DNA from: Chitinophaga rhizosphaerae
GTDB taxonomy: Bacteria; Bacteroidota; Bacteroidia; Chitinophagales; Chitinophagaceae
DNA: 64,000 bases
Direction of reading: 5' to 3'
Assembly: GCF_003958645.1 (NCBI RefSeq)
Contig: NZ_RXLO01000011.1
Span: 1 to 64,000 of the forward strand
Under the pieces are notes generated by a model. It was not told the origin of the DNA and did no database searches. It saw nothing but the letters and a program-made list of their open reading frames with translations. A program made the position numbers and the translations under genes. Shown here piece by piece: positions 9,661 through 19,110 of this stretch. The first letter of the stretch is position 1, and each line of letters opens with the position of its first letter.

Positions 9661-9798
9661 GACACCATCCAACCCCATCACGATCCACTTTGCAAATCTT
9701 CGAACCCCAAGGCTGATTACCTTAGAAGAATCGCAATCAAACCAATAAAACATCCCCCCACACTTCCGTAAATTCCCTAACAACAAAACCCAAAAGTT

Positions 9799-10551
9799 AT
9801 GGCAACACTCAATTCCATCATCACCTTCACCGGCAAGCTGGGCAATATCATTGCCTACAGCCGCGGCGGAAAACACTTCCTGCGCACCCGGCCCGAAACC
9901 GTCCGCCAGACCGAAGGCACCCGTCAGGCCGCAAAGCTGTTCGGCGCCGCAAGCCGAAATGGCGCCTTCATCCGTAACGCCATCACCCCGGCGTTGGATA
10001 TTCATGTTGACGGAACCCTCGTCAACCGCCTAAACAGCGCCATCCTGAAAGCCGGTAGAAATAACCATGCCGGCCTGACCAGCTTCCAGTTCAACGGAAC
10101 CACCGGCATCGAAAAGTTCTTCCAGAGCCGCCCCATATTCTCCAAAGACGGAAAACTCCACATCCCCGCCCAACAGATTCTACCTTTGGGCAAAACCGAA
10201 ATGATCGAAGTAACGTTGATCGCCACCCGCATCGATTTCCCCAACAGGCGAGTGACCGGTTCAGACAGCTCCGTGCTCCACATCGACCCGAAACAGCCGT
10301 TCCCCGGAGCCGAAATGCCTATTGTCGTCCCCGGCAAAGGGACGCTGGTAGTAACCTTGCAAATCCGCTCCTACCTGCCCGATGGGCTTTCCTACAGCCG
10401 GAAATGCCAAGCCGCCGATATCATCGCCGTAGTGGAAGAGGAGAAGGATGCCATCTCCGTTAAAACACATCCCTGCAGAAAATTATACCTTCAGCAACCA
10501 GAGCTTCCCCAGGAGTTAGTTGCCCCGCAATCCCGCGTGCAACGGGAATAA
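9799..10551 (+). CDS. Conserved hypothetical protein, DUF6266-like
   Basis: 250 residues, no signal peptide. The N-terminus (FTGKLGNIIAYSRGGKHFLR, then RQTEGTRQAAKLFGAASRNG) resembles the DUF6266 family of Bacteroidota, whose members start with a 'gKvGnvvgy...g.~.vR..P' block. The rest is a mix of beta strands and loops with no catalytic motif. It stands alone between two spacers and its function is unknown. Composition is GC-rich, unlike the preceding block. Confidence 0.65.
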   Translation: MATLNSIITFTGKLGNIIAYSRGGKHFLRTRPETVRQTEGTRQAAKLFGAASRNGAFIRNAITPALDIHVDGTLVNRLNSAILKAGRNNHAGLTSFQFNGTTGIEKFFQSRPIFSKDGKLHIPAQQILPLGKTEMIEVTLIATRIDFPNRRVTGSDSSVLHIDPKQPFPGAEMPIVVPGKGTLVVTLQIRSYLPDGLSYSRKCQAADIIAVVEEEKDAISVKTHPCRKLYLQQPELPQELVAPQSRVQRE

Positions 10552-10898
10552 CACAACGCCATAGCGCTGGGGTTTTGTTATAAAAAATTCATTATCAAGT
10601 TATAGGATCACAAATTTAGACGATAGGATAACTCCTTCGGATGGCATTCCCATGAGTTAATTTTGCGACTTTCTTTATTGCATTGACTTTGTTCCGGTTT
10701 GGTTGGACGCCACGAGACCTCCGCATCAAGTCCACCTCAAGTACAGGCCGGTCTTCCTTCCCGAACGATCACCAACGCCATACCACGCGGTCTAGACCCC
10801 AGCTCGCCTTCGTCTGTAAACCCACTTCCTTCCCGTAATCAGCTATCCATCCCCCAAAAATTCATTACCTTCCCCCCACACCGCACCCATATCAAACC
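10552..10898. other. Gene-free spacer, leader of the histidine kinase gene
   Basis: About 350 bases. The first part (to about 10690) is AT-rich, the second half is strikingly C-rich on this strand. A possible Bacteroidota promoter lies at 10662-10691: TTTG at 10662-10665, an 18-base spacer, and TGACTTTG at 10684-10691 against the TAnnTTTG consensus. This would give a leader of about 200 bases. I see no coding sequence or strong hairpin. Confidence 0.4.
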
Positions 10899-12824
10899 AT
10901 GCCCTCACAAAACAACAATACCACCAATCACCAGATCATCAACAGCATCCCCACCGCTGCGTACCTCACCGATCATAACGGTTTCATCCTCCATTACAAC
11001 CCCGCCGCCGCCAAACTCTGGGGCCACGAACCCCCCATCGGAAAAACCCGATACTGCGGCGCCCACAAAGCCTTCCAGCTCGACGGCCACACCCCCATAG
11101 ACCCGGAATCCTTTCCCATGGCCATATGCCTCAGCACCGGCAAGCCCGTCCAGGGAGAAGAAATCATCATCGAACGGCCAGACGGCACCCGGTCATACAT
11201 CCTCCCCAATCCCAAACCCCTCTTCAATGAGGACGGAGGCCTGGCCGGAGGCATCAATTTGATCACCGACCTCACCGCCCAACGCCTCCAGAACGAAAGC
11301 CTCACACACCTGGCCGCCATCGTGGAGTCGTCAGACGATGCGATTATCTCCAAAACCCTCCAGGGCATCATCACCTCCTGGAACAAATCCGCCGAACGCA
11401 TCTTCGGGTACAAAGCCGATGAAATGATCGGGAAACATATCTCCACGCTCATCCCGGCCGACCGGCAAGACGAAGAGCCCGCCATCCTCCGCCAACTCGC
11501 CGCCGGTAAAAGGGTCGACCACTTCGAAACGGAACGCGTCACCAGCGACGGCCGCATCATCAATATATCCCTCACCATTTCCCCCATCCGCGACGCCTCC
11601 GGCACCATCATCGGCGCCTCCAAGATCGCGCGGGACATCACCAGCCAGAAACGCGGCGAACTGCTCCTCCGCCTCGGCGAAGAACGCTTCCGCATGGCTG
11701 TTTCCGCCACCAAACTCGGCGTCTGGGAAGTAGACCTCCGCACCGGGCTCGTCACCTGCTCAGACGAATGCCGCGTCATCCTCGGGCTCGATATCGGCTC
11801 CGTGGCCGACCTCCAAACCCTGGAAGCCCTCCTGCACCCCGTCGGCAACACCCGCGCCCTCCTGCAACTCAAAGCCCTCGTGGAAAAGAACGCCGGGGGA
11901 GAATATGACGCGGTGCACCGCATCGTCCGCCCGGCAGATCATGAGCACCGTTGGGTAAGGGTCCGCGGCGCATACTTCCATGGGCGCGATGGCCGCCCGG
12001 AACGCCTCCTCGGCACTTTGCTCGACATCACCCCCGAAAAAGAAGCCGAATTGCACCTGGAACGCACCGTGCAGCAACGCACCGTAGAACTCATCAAAAC
12101 CAACGAACGCCTGGGCAAATCCAACCGCGACCTGGAAGAATTCGCCTACATCGCCTCACACGACCTCCAGGAGCCCCTCCGCAAGATCCAGACCTTCATC
12201 GATATGATCCGGGAAAACCCGGGCGACGGGCAGGCGTTCGACAAATACTTCGACAAGATCTCCGACTCGGCCCGCCGCATGTCTACCCTCATCCGCGATG
12301 TCCTGAACTATTCCCGCCTCTCCAACGCCGAAGGCAAACCCGCGGAAACGGACCTCAACGAAGTACTGAGTGATGTGCTGTCGGACTTCGAAAGCACCAT
12401 CACCGAAAAGAAAGCAACCGTATTACTGGAGAATTTGCCGGTCATCGTAGGCGAACCCACGCAATTGCGACAGCTGTTCGCCAATTTGCTGGGTAATGCA
12501 TTGAAATTCTCGACGGAAATACCTCAAATAAGGATACAAAGCCAACCTATCGCCCCCACGGAAGCGGCGATCCGGTTCAATCTGCCCGAAAACAGGCCTT
12601 ATGCGCAAATTTCAGTGGAAGACAACGGGATCGGGATCGAAGAACAATACGTCGACAAGATATTCGCCATTTTCAAACGGCTGCACAACCGCCAGCAATA
12701 CCCGGGCACGGGCATCGGGCTCGCGATCTGCAAGAAAATCGTGGAAAACCATCAGGGGCACATCTTCGCGCGGCGCCGCCCGGAAGGTGGGACCGCCATG
12801 GAAGTGGTATTGCCGCTGATCTAG
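10899..12824 (+). CDS. Triple-PAS sensor histidine kinase
   Basis: 641 residues, no membrane segment, so a cytoplasmic sensor. Three PAS/PAC modules occur in a row (about 10-130, 137-260 and 265-390; the second has the classical WNKSAERIFGYKADEMIGK). Then come a HisKA dimerisation domain with phospho-acceptor His421 in ASHDLQEPL, and a HATPase_c domain with N-box NLLGNALKFS, G1 DNGIGIEE and G2 GTGIGLAICKKIVENH. No receiver domain is fused and no response regulator is adjacent, so the partner is elsewhere. The stop codon overlaps the stop of the convergent caspase gene. Confidence 0.93.
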   Translation: MPSQNNNTTNHQIINSIPTAAYLTDHNGFILHYNPAAAKLWGHEPPIGKTRYCGAHKAFQLDGHTPIDPESFPMAICLSTGKPVQGEEIIIERPDGTRSYILPNPKPLFNEDGGLAGGINLITDLTAQRLQNESLTHLAAIVESSDDAIISKTLQGIITSWNKSAERIFGYKADEMIGKHISTLIPADRQDEEPAILRQLAAGKRVDHFETERVTSDGRIINISLTISPIRDASGTIIGASKIARDITSQKRGELLLRLGEERFRMAVSATKLGVWEVDLRTGLVTCSDECRVILGLDIGSVADLQTLEALLHPVGNTRALLQLKALVEKNAGGEYDAVHRIVRPADHEHRWVRVRGAYFHGRDGRPERLLGTLLDITPEKEAELHLERTVQQRTVELIKTNERLGKSNRDLEEFAYIASHDLQEPLRKIQTFIDMIRENPGDGQAFDKYFDKISDSARRMSTLIRDVLNYSRLSNAEGKPAETDLNEVLSDVLSDFESTITEKKATVLLENLPVIVGEPTQLRQLFANLLGNALKFSTEIPQIRIQSQPIAPTEAAIRFNLPENRPYAQISVEDNGIGIEEQYVDKIFAIFKRLHNRQQYPGTGIGLAICKKIVENHQGHIFARRRPEGGTAMEVVLPLI

Positions 12825-15800
12825 TCCATCATCTCTTTCAAAATTTTAATACTGCTGTTGTAATCGAAATAATTGAGGTGGTGCGCGCCCGTCTCGATCG
12901 ATTCGGCCACATACGCGGCCGGCACGGTCTGGATACTCTCGACGCTCACGGCGATATCGTTGGGCGTGTTCCAATACAACATCTTTCCCACCGCCAGTTC
13001 GATCTTCTCCATCAGCCCCGTATCTTCCGCTTCCAGCTTGTATTTGGCCGAATCGCCGGCCAGGATGTAGTAACGGGTGGCGATGGGCGGTTTCGGCCCC
13101 TTGTTGAGCGCCACCAGGAAATCCGACCCCACGTCCATCTGGCCAAGGGTATTGGTGATGAAGCCCGCCGCCGATAAGCCTTTATTAACGATCTCCAGGA
13201 ATGGCCCCCAGGCGCCGAGGAACTGTTTCCCATAATTGCAGGCCAGCGTCAGCACGCGGTTGGTCCACTTGCGGACGTCTTCGATGTTCCCGAAAGCCGA
13301 TCCCGCATTGGGCGTGCCGGCCATTATGAGCCGCTTCACCAGCTTGTCGCCACCCAATTCCTCGATCATATATCGGCTGATCAGCCCGCCCATGGAGTGC
13401 GACAGGATGTCGATCGGCTTGTTGGCGGAAACGCCGCTTTCCTGCAGGCGGTCCAGCAGTTTGGCGGCGATATCTTCAAGGTCGGTATTGAGGTTTTCGT
13501 AATCGAAGGTGAGGATGCAGTCGTATTTTTTGTCGGTAAGGAGGGAAGACAGGTTGGCGGACAGGGATTTCGTGTTGCCGATAATCCCGTGGATGACGAG
13601 CAATATCCGGTCAGATTGTGCCACTTTCTCCGCGACTTTATTTTTAACGTATTCCGGTTCGCCGTCCGGGAATAGCAGGTAGCGGAGTTTGAAGATTTCC
13701 TTGTCGCGCCGGAAAACGACTTTCAGCAAACAGAACCACAGCGCGCGCACGGGGCTTTTACCGGCGGCGCGCCGCTCGTCCGGCTCCCCGGGCGCATGAT
13801 GCACGTACATCCGGTGGTTTCCCGAAGCATCGGGCTCCAGGAACCCCAGCGGCACCACGATCCCGTTTTGCATCGTAAGGGCCACCACCGCCTCGTTTTC
13901 CCCGATCGGCTGGCGGACGCGGATTTCCAGCGGTGCGTCTTTCAGCGAAGCCTCGTTTGCCAGTTGCGTCAATTCCACGACGGTGTTGACGGGAGCGCCC
14001 CGCGTAGGCGGCGCCACCGGTAATAAAGTGAACGCGTCGGCATCGAACAGCGATTGCAATTCCTGCGCGGGATTCAGTCCTTTCGCGCCGGTATGCGTGG
14101 GCGTTACGGTCACATCCGCCCCGAATCCCGACGTCGACGTGATGGAAATAAGACCATTGTCGAATTGCTTTCCCTTTTCGATGCGCTGGCCGTTGCGGAC
14201 GATGCGGATGCGCAGGGTTTGCGTATCCCAATCCTTCCTGAAATGTTTTTTATTGCTGTCGCCGAGCCCGCGCGATTTCACGGTGTCCAGCGTCACCATT
14301 TCCCGTTTCAGTTCCTGCGATTCCTCCACGAAATAATCCGAAAACGGGAAAAGCGCGTACACGAGCTGGAAGATTTCGGTTTCTTCGTTCACATCGTCTT
14401 CTGTGAGCATGAAAGTGATGAAATCGTTCAGGGGATTGCATTTCAACGCAATTGCCTTGCCGTTCCGCAACACGCTCGCATCCGTGTCCGGCGATTGTTT
14501 GTCGATGGAAAAAGCAGGAGAGAGGTGATAGAGCGCCACGTGGTATTCCACCTGCGAAGTGTTGGCCAGCCGGATGCGGAAAGGGATTTCGGGACGGGAT
14601 TCCGTAATGTCGACCGTGATTTCCTGGCCAGTGCAGGATTCCCAGTTCCCGTCTTCATCCATCAGCTGCACGTTCAGCTCGATATTCTTTTTCGGGATGG
14701 CCGTCTGCGGATTGTGCATGCTTTCCAGCGCGCGCCATTTCCCGATCTGCGCCAGGGCCTTGCCGATATAGTGACAGTGTTCGGCCTCGACGCCCACCAC
14801 GCCATGCACGAGGTTGCCGGTGTGTTTGTCGAGGATTTTAATTTGACTGTCCGATGTATCCAGCCGGTAATCGAAATATTGTCCGGCATCGGTATGGAAA
14901 TATATTGCGGGGTCTTTCGGCAGCAGCGCTTTCACGGCTTCCGCCGCATCTCCGGAAATAAATATACTGAGGCGCGGGGGCAGGTTGATGATGGACGCGG
15001 CATACCGGGCGCCCGCATCCGCGCCTTCCGGCACGCGCAGCACGCAATCGGTCAGTCCCACGCGGATGATCGACGTCGTAAAGTCAGGCGCCTGGCTGCC
15101 GGCATTTTTGTACAGCAGCACCTGCGCCCGGGAGAACGCCGTGCTGTCGGCCGGGATCCCGTGCAGCGCGCCGGCGTTCACGACCCATTCGTTTTCCGAG
15201 AATCGCGCAATGAGCAATGGGGCAGACGCGTCGCTGTCTGGCCGCCCGAAAAACTGGTCGGGATTGAAGCCGCCGTATGTCTTGAGCTGCGGCGTTTGTG
15301 CGTTGGCGTTCTTCCTGATCGCGGCGTACAGGGATTCGTGGAGCTTTGCGTACGACAACCCGCCGGACGATTCCAGCAGCAGCCGCGTCATCCATCCGGA
15401 GAAAACGCCTCTCGCCGCCACGTCTTCATACGCCAGCTCGTTACGCCCGCAGGCGGCTAGCAGCAGGTGCCGGGAGCGGGGCACTTCCAGTTTCCCGTTT
15501 CGCTGCATCTCCGCGTAACTCACGCCACCGGCATGCAGGTAATCGGATAAACTGCGTGGGATATCGGCATCGTTGGTATATTTCGGAAGCCCGGAATGCT
15601 GGAGGGTTTTGAGCGAGCGCGTGGCGGAACCGGAATGGCAGGAATCGAGGATCACGACGGTATGCGCTTTTTCGGGGACGAGGGACAGCAGCAGCGCCAG
15701 TTCTTTGTCGGCCAGGTCGAAGTGCCCGGGCAGGCGGCTGTCGTACAACACGAGCGTTTCGTCTTGCCCCTGGCTGTCTTCGTTCAGGGCCAGGAATTCC

Positions 15801-16087
15801 GGTGCCGAGGGGGCGTGGCTGCCGTGGCCGCTGTAATAAAACAGGACGGTGTCATTGTCGCGGATGGCGGTATTCTTGCAAAGATGCTCCTGGAATGCCG
15901 CGATCACCGCGCTACGGGTAGCGCCTTCGTTCAGCAGGATACGCACATGGCCGGGAGGATCGTCCGGAAACCGGTTGCGGAGCAGGTCGTGCATGGCTTT
16001 TATATCGTTCAGACAACCGTTCAATCCGGATACGCCGGAATCGGGATGGTAGGCGGAAACGCCGACGAGCAGGGCAAAGACGGACAT
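12821..16087 (-). CDS. Caspase (C14)-alpha/beta-hydrolase fusion protein
   Basis: 1088 residues, no signal peptide. Residues 1-about 250 are a caspase/metacaspase-like peptidase: catalytic His88 in YYSGHGSH and Cys150 in ILDSCHSG. The middle (about 290-760) is beta-rich with no recognised catalytic motif; parts around 455-600 look like sandwich domains seen in other caspase-family proteins. The last 270 residues are an alpha/beta-hydrolase (lipase/PGAP1-like): oxyanion-region VIHGIIGN, nucleophile Ser898 in SHSMGG, a probable His at 1069 or 1070. The protein thus joins a protease and a putative esterase/lipase. Caspase-type proteases are frequent effectors in bacterial cell-death and defence systems. 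A defence role is inference. No nucleotide-binding switch domain or partner gene is adjacent. Confidence 0.88.
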   Translation of the reverse strand: MSVFALLVGVSAYHPDSGVSGLNGCLNDIKAMHDLLRNRFPDDPPGHVRILLNEGATRSAVIAAFQEHLCKNTAIRDNDTVLFYYSGHGSHAPSAPEFLALNEDSQGQDETLVLYDSRLPGHFDLADKELALLLSLVPEKAHTVVILDSCHSGSATRSLKTLQHSGLPKYTNDADIPRSLSDYLHAGGVSYAEMQRNGKLEVPRSRHLLLAACGRNELAYEDVAARGVFSGWMTRLLLESSGGLSYAKLHESLYAAIRKNANAQTPQLKTYGGFNPDQFFGRPDSDASAPLLIARFSENEWVVNAGALHGIPADSTAFSRAQVLLYKNAGSQAPDFTTSIIRVGLTDCVLRVPEGADAGARYAASIINLPPRLSIFISGDAAEAVKALLPKDPAIYFHTDAGQYFDYRLDTSDSQIKILDKHTGNLVHGVVGVEAEHCHYIGKALAQIGKWRALESMHNPQTAIPKKNIELNVQLMDEDGNWESCTGQEITVDITESRPEIPFRIRLANTSQVEYHVALYHLSPAFSIDKQSPDTDASVLRNGKAIALKCNPLNDFITFMLTEDDVNEETEIFQLVYALFPFSDYFVEESQELKREMVTLDTVKSRGLGDSNKKHFRKDWDTQTLRIRIVRNGQRIEKGKQFDNGLISITSTSGFGADVTVTPTHTGAKGLNPAQELQSLFDADAFTLLPVAPPTRGAPVNTVVELTQLANEASLKDAPLEIRVRQPIGENEAVVALTMQNGIVVPLGFLEPDASGNHRMYVHHAPGEPDERRAAGKSPVRALWFCLLKVVFRRDKEIFKLRYLLFPDGEPEYVKNKVAEKVAQSDRILLVIHGIIGNTKSLSANLSSLLTDKKYDCILTFDYENLNTDLEDIAAKLLDRLQESGVSANKPIDILSHSMGGLISRYMIEELGGDKLVKRLIMAGTPNAGSAFGNIEDVRKWTNRVLTLACNYGKQFLGAWGPFLEIVNKGLSAAGFITNTLGQMDVGSDFLVALNKGPKPPIATRYYILAGDSAKYKLEAEDTGLMEKIELAVGKMLYWNTPNDIAVSVESIQTVPAAYVAESIETGAHHLNYFDYNSSIKILKEMMD

Positions 16088-16326
16088 GCGTTGAGTATTT
16101 TGAGGTTACTTCCCGAAATTACTGATTTGATGCGGATGCGGCAATAATATTTCCTGGTGAAATCCGTTGGAGATTTATCGTGCAAACCGGTTTTCGGTTA
16201 ATGCTTTTTTCACATTTAATAGCGGTAAATTCCGGTTGTTGGGTGTATCCGCACAAGGTTTGCTATTTTGTCATTGATCCGGTCCCACGTTTTTCCCGGA
16301 AATAACCAGTTAATCAGCCACCATAC
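16088..16326. promoter_or_regulatory. Divergent control region of the caspase fusion and GH116 genes
   Basis: The 239-base AT-rich gap contains AAACCGGTTT (16184-16193), a perfect 10-bp palindrome with the centre typical of LacI-type operators, embedded in TGCAAACCGGTTTTCG. It lies about 140 bases before the GH116 start. No clear TAnnTTTG promoter could be fixed. The operator reading is inference. Confidence 0.35.
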
Positions 16327-19029
16327 ATGACCATCCACAGAAGAAATTTCCTGAAGCAAAGCGGACTTGCGGCGGCAGGTCTCCTCACCCTGCGCATCCC
16401 GGCGTTGGCGGCCACGCAGAAGCCCTACCAGGGCGTGCTTCAGCCCACCCATAATATCCCGGCCGATAAGTCGATCGATGCGGCCTGGGTCAAAAGTTTG
16501 TATGCACGCGGAGAGGCCACCGTATACCGCAAATCCGCCAACGAACTGAGATTTATCGGCATGCCGGCCGGCGGATTGCATGCCGGAACGGTATACCTTG
16601 GTGGCGACGGCCGCCTGTGGCTTTGGCAGGTCTACAACGATCCCCGCGAAGGCATAGACCCCAAAACGGTATTGTGGAACGACGGCAAGCAGGAAGTTAA
16701 AGTCCGCAACCGGGACGGCGCCAGTTACGTGGAACCCGCCATAGCCGCCAACAAGCGCGTGCTCGACCAGGGTTTTGCCCTGAAAATCGAATCCGGCGGG
16801 CAGCAATGGATCCGGGAACTGAAAGAGGACGACTGGCAGGAAGTGACGTTCGAAGCCACGTACCCCGTTGCAGTGGTACGTTTCAAGCACAGCGCGCTGC
16901 CGGTGGAAGTGGAAATGTTCGCCGGCGGGGTGTTCGTTCCGCTGGATGCCGACGATTCCGCTTTGCCCGCTACCATATTCGATATCCGTATTAAAAATAT
17001 TTCAGGGAAGGATGTGAAAGTGACGCTGGCCGGATGGCTGGAAAACGGCGCCCGGAAAATATCCGCCAAAGACGGGGAAGGTGAACGCAGGAACCAGGTC
17101 GTAAAAGGCAATGGTTTCGTGACCGTTCAAGGCTCCTTCGCCGCGGCAGACGGCAGCTCCAGCCGCCCCGACGATGGGTATACGGCCATTACGCTCGCCG
17201 GGGAAACGGGGTTCGCCAATACCCATGCGGAACCCTGGCCGGTGACGTCCGCTTACTTTTCGACCCGTAGCGAATCGCCCGCCACCAGCGCGCCTTCCGG
17301 CATCCTGAACGGCGGCATCGCCACGGAAGCGAAATCCCTCGCGCCGCAAGCCACCGCGTCAAGCCGCTTCATTCTTAGCTGGCATTTCAACCACCCGCTC
17401 GAAAAGCTCCGTCCCAAACTGAAAGACACCGAAGGCGGGTTCTTCTACGCCGCGCGCTTCAAAGACGCGGCGGCAGTCGGCAGCTATCTCGCCCAACATC
17501 TCGACCGCCTCTGGGGCGCCACTCTGCGCTGGCGCAACACCTGGTATAATAAATCCACACTGCCGCACTGGTTCCTGGAGCGGACTTTCCTCAATATCGG
17601 CACCCTCGCCACGGCAAATACGTACCGCTTCGCCAGCGGACGGTTCTGGGCTTGGGAAGGCGTGAACACTTGCGAAGGTACCTGCACGCACGTTTGGCAA
17701 TACGCCCAGGCCATGGGGCGCATCTTCCCCTCGCTGGAGCGCGACACCCGCCAGCGCACCGATCTCGGCATCGCCATGCAGCCCGACGGCGGCATCATCT
17801 TCCGCGCGGAATTCGAAGGCCGACCGGCGATCGACGGGCAGGCGGGCACCATTCTCCGCATCTGGCGCGAGCATTGCATGAGCGCAGACAACAGGTTCCT
17901 CACGCAAAACTGGCCCGCTATCCGCAAAGCCACCGAGTTCATGCTGGCGCAAGACAAAAACGGCGACGGCCTCACCGATACGCCCATGGAAAACACCCTG
18001 GACGCTGTATGGGAAGGCGAGATCGCCTGGATCGCCGGGCTGTGTATCGCAGCGGCGCGGGCGGCGGAAAAACTGGCGGAAGACGCGGGCGATAAGGCTT
18101 TCGCCAAAATTTGCCGGGAATATGCGGACAAGGGCGGCAGGAATATGTCGCAATTGTTCAATGGAGAATATTTCGTTCACCGCCCCGACGCAGCGCATGG
18201 CCGCAGCAAACTGGGATCGTACAATACCTGCCATATCGACCAGGTGTATGGCCAGAGCTGGGCGTTCCAGGCGGGGCTTGGGAGGTTGTGGAATAAGGAA
18301 GAAACCCTTTCCGCGTTGCGCGCTCTCTGGAAATACAACTTCACGATGGACGTGGGGCCTTACATCAAGACGCACACCGGCGGCCGGCCTTACGCGGTAG
18401 CGGGGGAAGGCGGGATGGTCATGAACACCAATCCGAAGAACGAGGAAAATGCCTATGGCGACAACGTCACCTGGCAATTGGGATATTTCCATGAATGCAT
18501 GTCCGGCTTCGAGCACCAGGTGGCCAGCCACATGATGGCCGAAGGAATGACGGATGAAGCGATGGTGCTCACCCGCGTCATCCACGACCGTCACCATGCC
18601 GCACGCCGCAACCCGTTCAACGAGATCGAGTGCAGCGACCACTACGCCCGCGCCATGGCCAGCTACGGCACTTTCATCACCGCCTGCGGCTTCGATTATC
18701 ACGGGCCGAAAGGAGAGATCCGCTTTGCACCGGTGATCGGCCAGCGTGTTTTCAGCGCGCCGTTTACCACGGCGGAAGGCTGGGGCACCTATTCCCAGGA
18801 GAACCAATCCGGCGGTAGCCGCACATGCGAACTGGAACTGGCGTACGGATCGCTCCGGCTCAAAACCTTCAAGACAGGATCGGCTGCCAACTGGAAAAAA
18901 GTGGTGGTTCAACTGAACGGGAAAACCCTCAAAGCCACGCTGCGCCAGGCAGACGGAACGTCTACGGTAGAACTGGCGGAGGCGGTGCGCGTGCTGGAAG
19001 GACAAAAACTGCACATCCAATTTTCCTAA
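16327..19029 (+). CDS. TAT-exported GH116-family glucosidase
   Basis: 900 residues. The twin-arginine signal is clear (IHRRNFLKQSGLAAAGLL), so the enzyme is probably exported folded. The N-terminal half (about 50-380) is the beta-sandwich of GBA2-like proteins (FIGMPAGGLHAGTVYLGGDG). The C-terminal half (about 400-860) is the (alpha/alpha) barrel with NTCEGTCTHVWQYA and ENTLDAVWEGEIAWIAGLCI, which correspond to the two catalytic-acid regions of GH116 (known activities: beta-glucosidase, glucosylceramidase, beta-xylosidase). Substrate not predictable here. It stands alone, ahead of DUF202. Confidence 0.85.
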   Translation: MTIHRRNFLKQSGLAAAGLLTLRIPALAATQKPYQGVLQPTHNIPADKSIDAAWVKSLYARGEATVYRKSANELRFIGMPAGGLHAGTVYLGGDGRLWLWQVYNDPREGIDPKTVLWNDGKQEVKVRNRDGASYVEPAIAANKRVLDQGFALKIESGGQQWIRELKEDDWQEVTFEATYPVAVVRFKHSALPVEVEMFAGGVFVPLDADDSALPATIFDIRIKNISGKDVKVTLAGWLENGARKISAKDGEGERRNQVVKGNGFVTVQGSFAAADGSSSRPDDGYTAITLAGETGFANTHAEPWPVTSAYFSTRSESPATSAPSGILNGGIATEAKSLAPQATASSRFILSWHFNHPLEKLRPKLKDTEGGFFYAARFKDAAAVGSYLAQHLDRLWGATLRWRNTWYNKSTLPHWFLERTFLNIGTLATANTYRFASGRFWAWEGVNTCEGTCTHVWQYAQAMGRIFPSLERDTRQRTDLGIAMQPDGGIIFRAEFEGRPAIDGQAGTILRIWREHCMSADNRFLTQNWPAIRKATEFMLAQDKNGDGLTDTPMENTLDAVWEGEIAWIAGLCIAAARAAEKLAEDAGDKAFAKICREYADKGGRNMSQLFNGEYFVHRPDAAHGRSKLGSYNTCHIDQVYGQSWAFQAGLGRLWNKEETLSALRALWKYNFTMDVGPYIKTHTGGRPYAVAGEGGMVMNTNPKNEENAYGDNVTWQLGYFHECMSGFEHQVASHMMAEGMTDEAMVLTRVIHDRHHAARRNPFNEIECSDHYARAMASYGTFITACGFDYHGPKGEIRFAPVIGQRVFSAPFTTAEGWGTYSQENQSGGSRTCELELAYGSLRLKTFKTGSAANWKKVVVQLNGKTLKATLRQADGTSTVELAEAVRVLEGQKLHIQFS

Positions 19030-19035
19030 CCGGGC

Positions 19036-19110
19036 GCCCGCCGTATTTCGTAACTTCATGGTCAGCAACCCATTAATTATCGACTATGGAACCTAAGAAA
19101 TACGGCGGGC
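19036..19110 (+). promoter_or_regulatory. 14-bp perfect inverted repeat enclosing the DUF202 start codon
   Basis: Arm 1 is GCCCGCCGTATTTC at 19036-19049. Arm 2 is its exact complement at 19097-19110, inside codons 4-9 of the DUF202 gene. The 47-base loop contains the start codon and presumed ribosome-binding region. The RNA stem could control translation or mRNA stability. Confidence 0.5.

Larger units (their letters stand above)
9193..9798. other. Gene-free spacer with a duplicated GC-rich segment
   Basis: About 600 bases without a gene. It starts with C-rich short repeats around 9193-9235. It then holds two related copies of a segment beginning TTTGGTGTCC (9247 and 9530, period 283 bases). 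Each copy has a C/G-rich hairpin with a T-run, then AACCCA, then an ATTTCG(T/A)AATCCTCCAACC block. A third partial echo of the last block lies near 9688-9712. No coding potential was recognised on either strand. Confidence 0.75.

Noticed and set aside
9193..9798. Possible CRISPR-like array from repeated GC-rich blocks
   Set aside because: Only two diverged copies plus an echo, 283 bases apart, no constant short repeat with unique spacers and no cas genes.
10699..11100. Ser/Pro/Thr-rich open frame before and inside the histidine kinase start
   Set aside because: Its second half lies in another frame of the PAS domain and its composition simply mirrors the C-rich DNA.
14054..15460. 468-codon plus-strand open frame opposite the caspase fusion
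   Set aside because: No recognisable motif, Arg/Phe/His-rich shadow composition; the minus strand has the caspase and hydrolase motifs.
17359..19068. 569-codon open frame on the minus strand within GH116
   Set aside because: GC-rich antisense shadow with low-complexity Arg/Ala/Val content; the plus strand encodes a clear GH116 with TAT signal.
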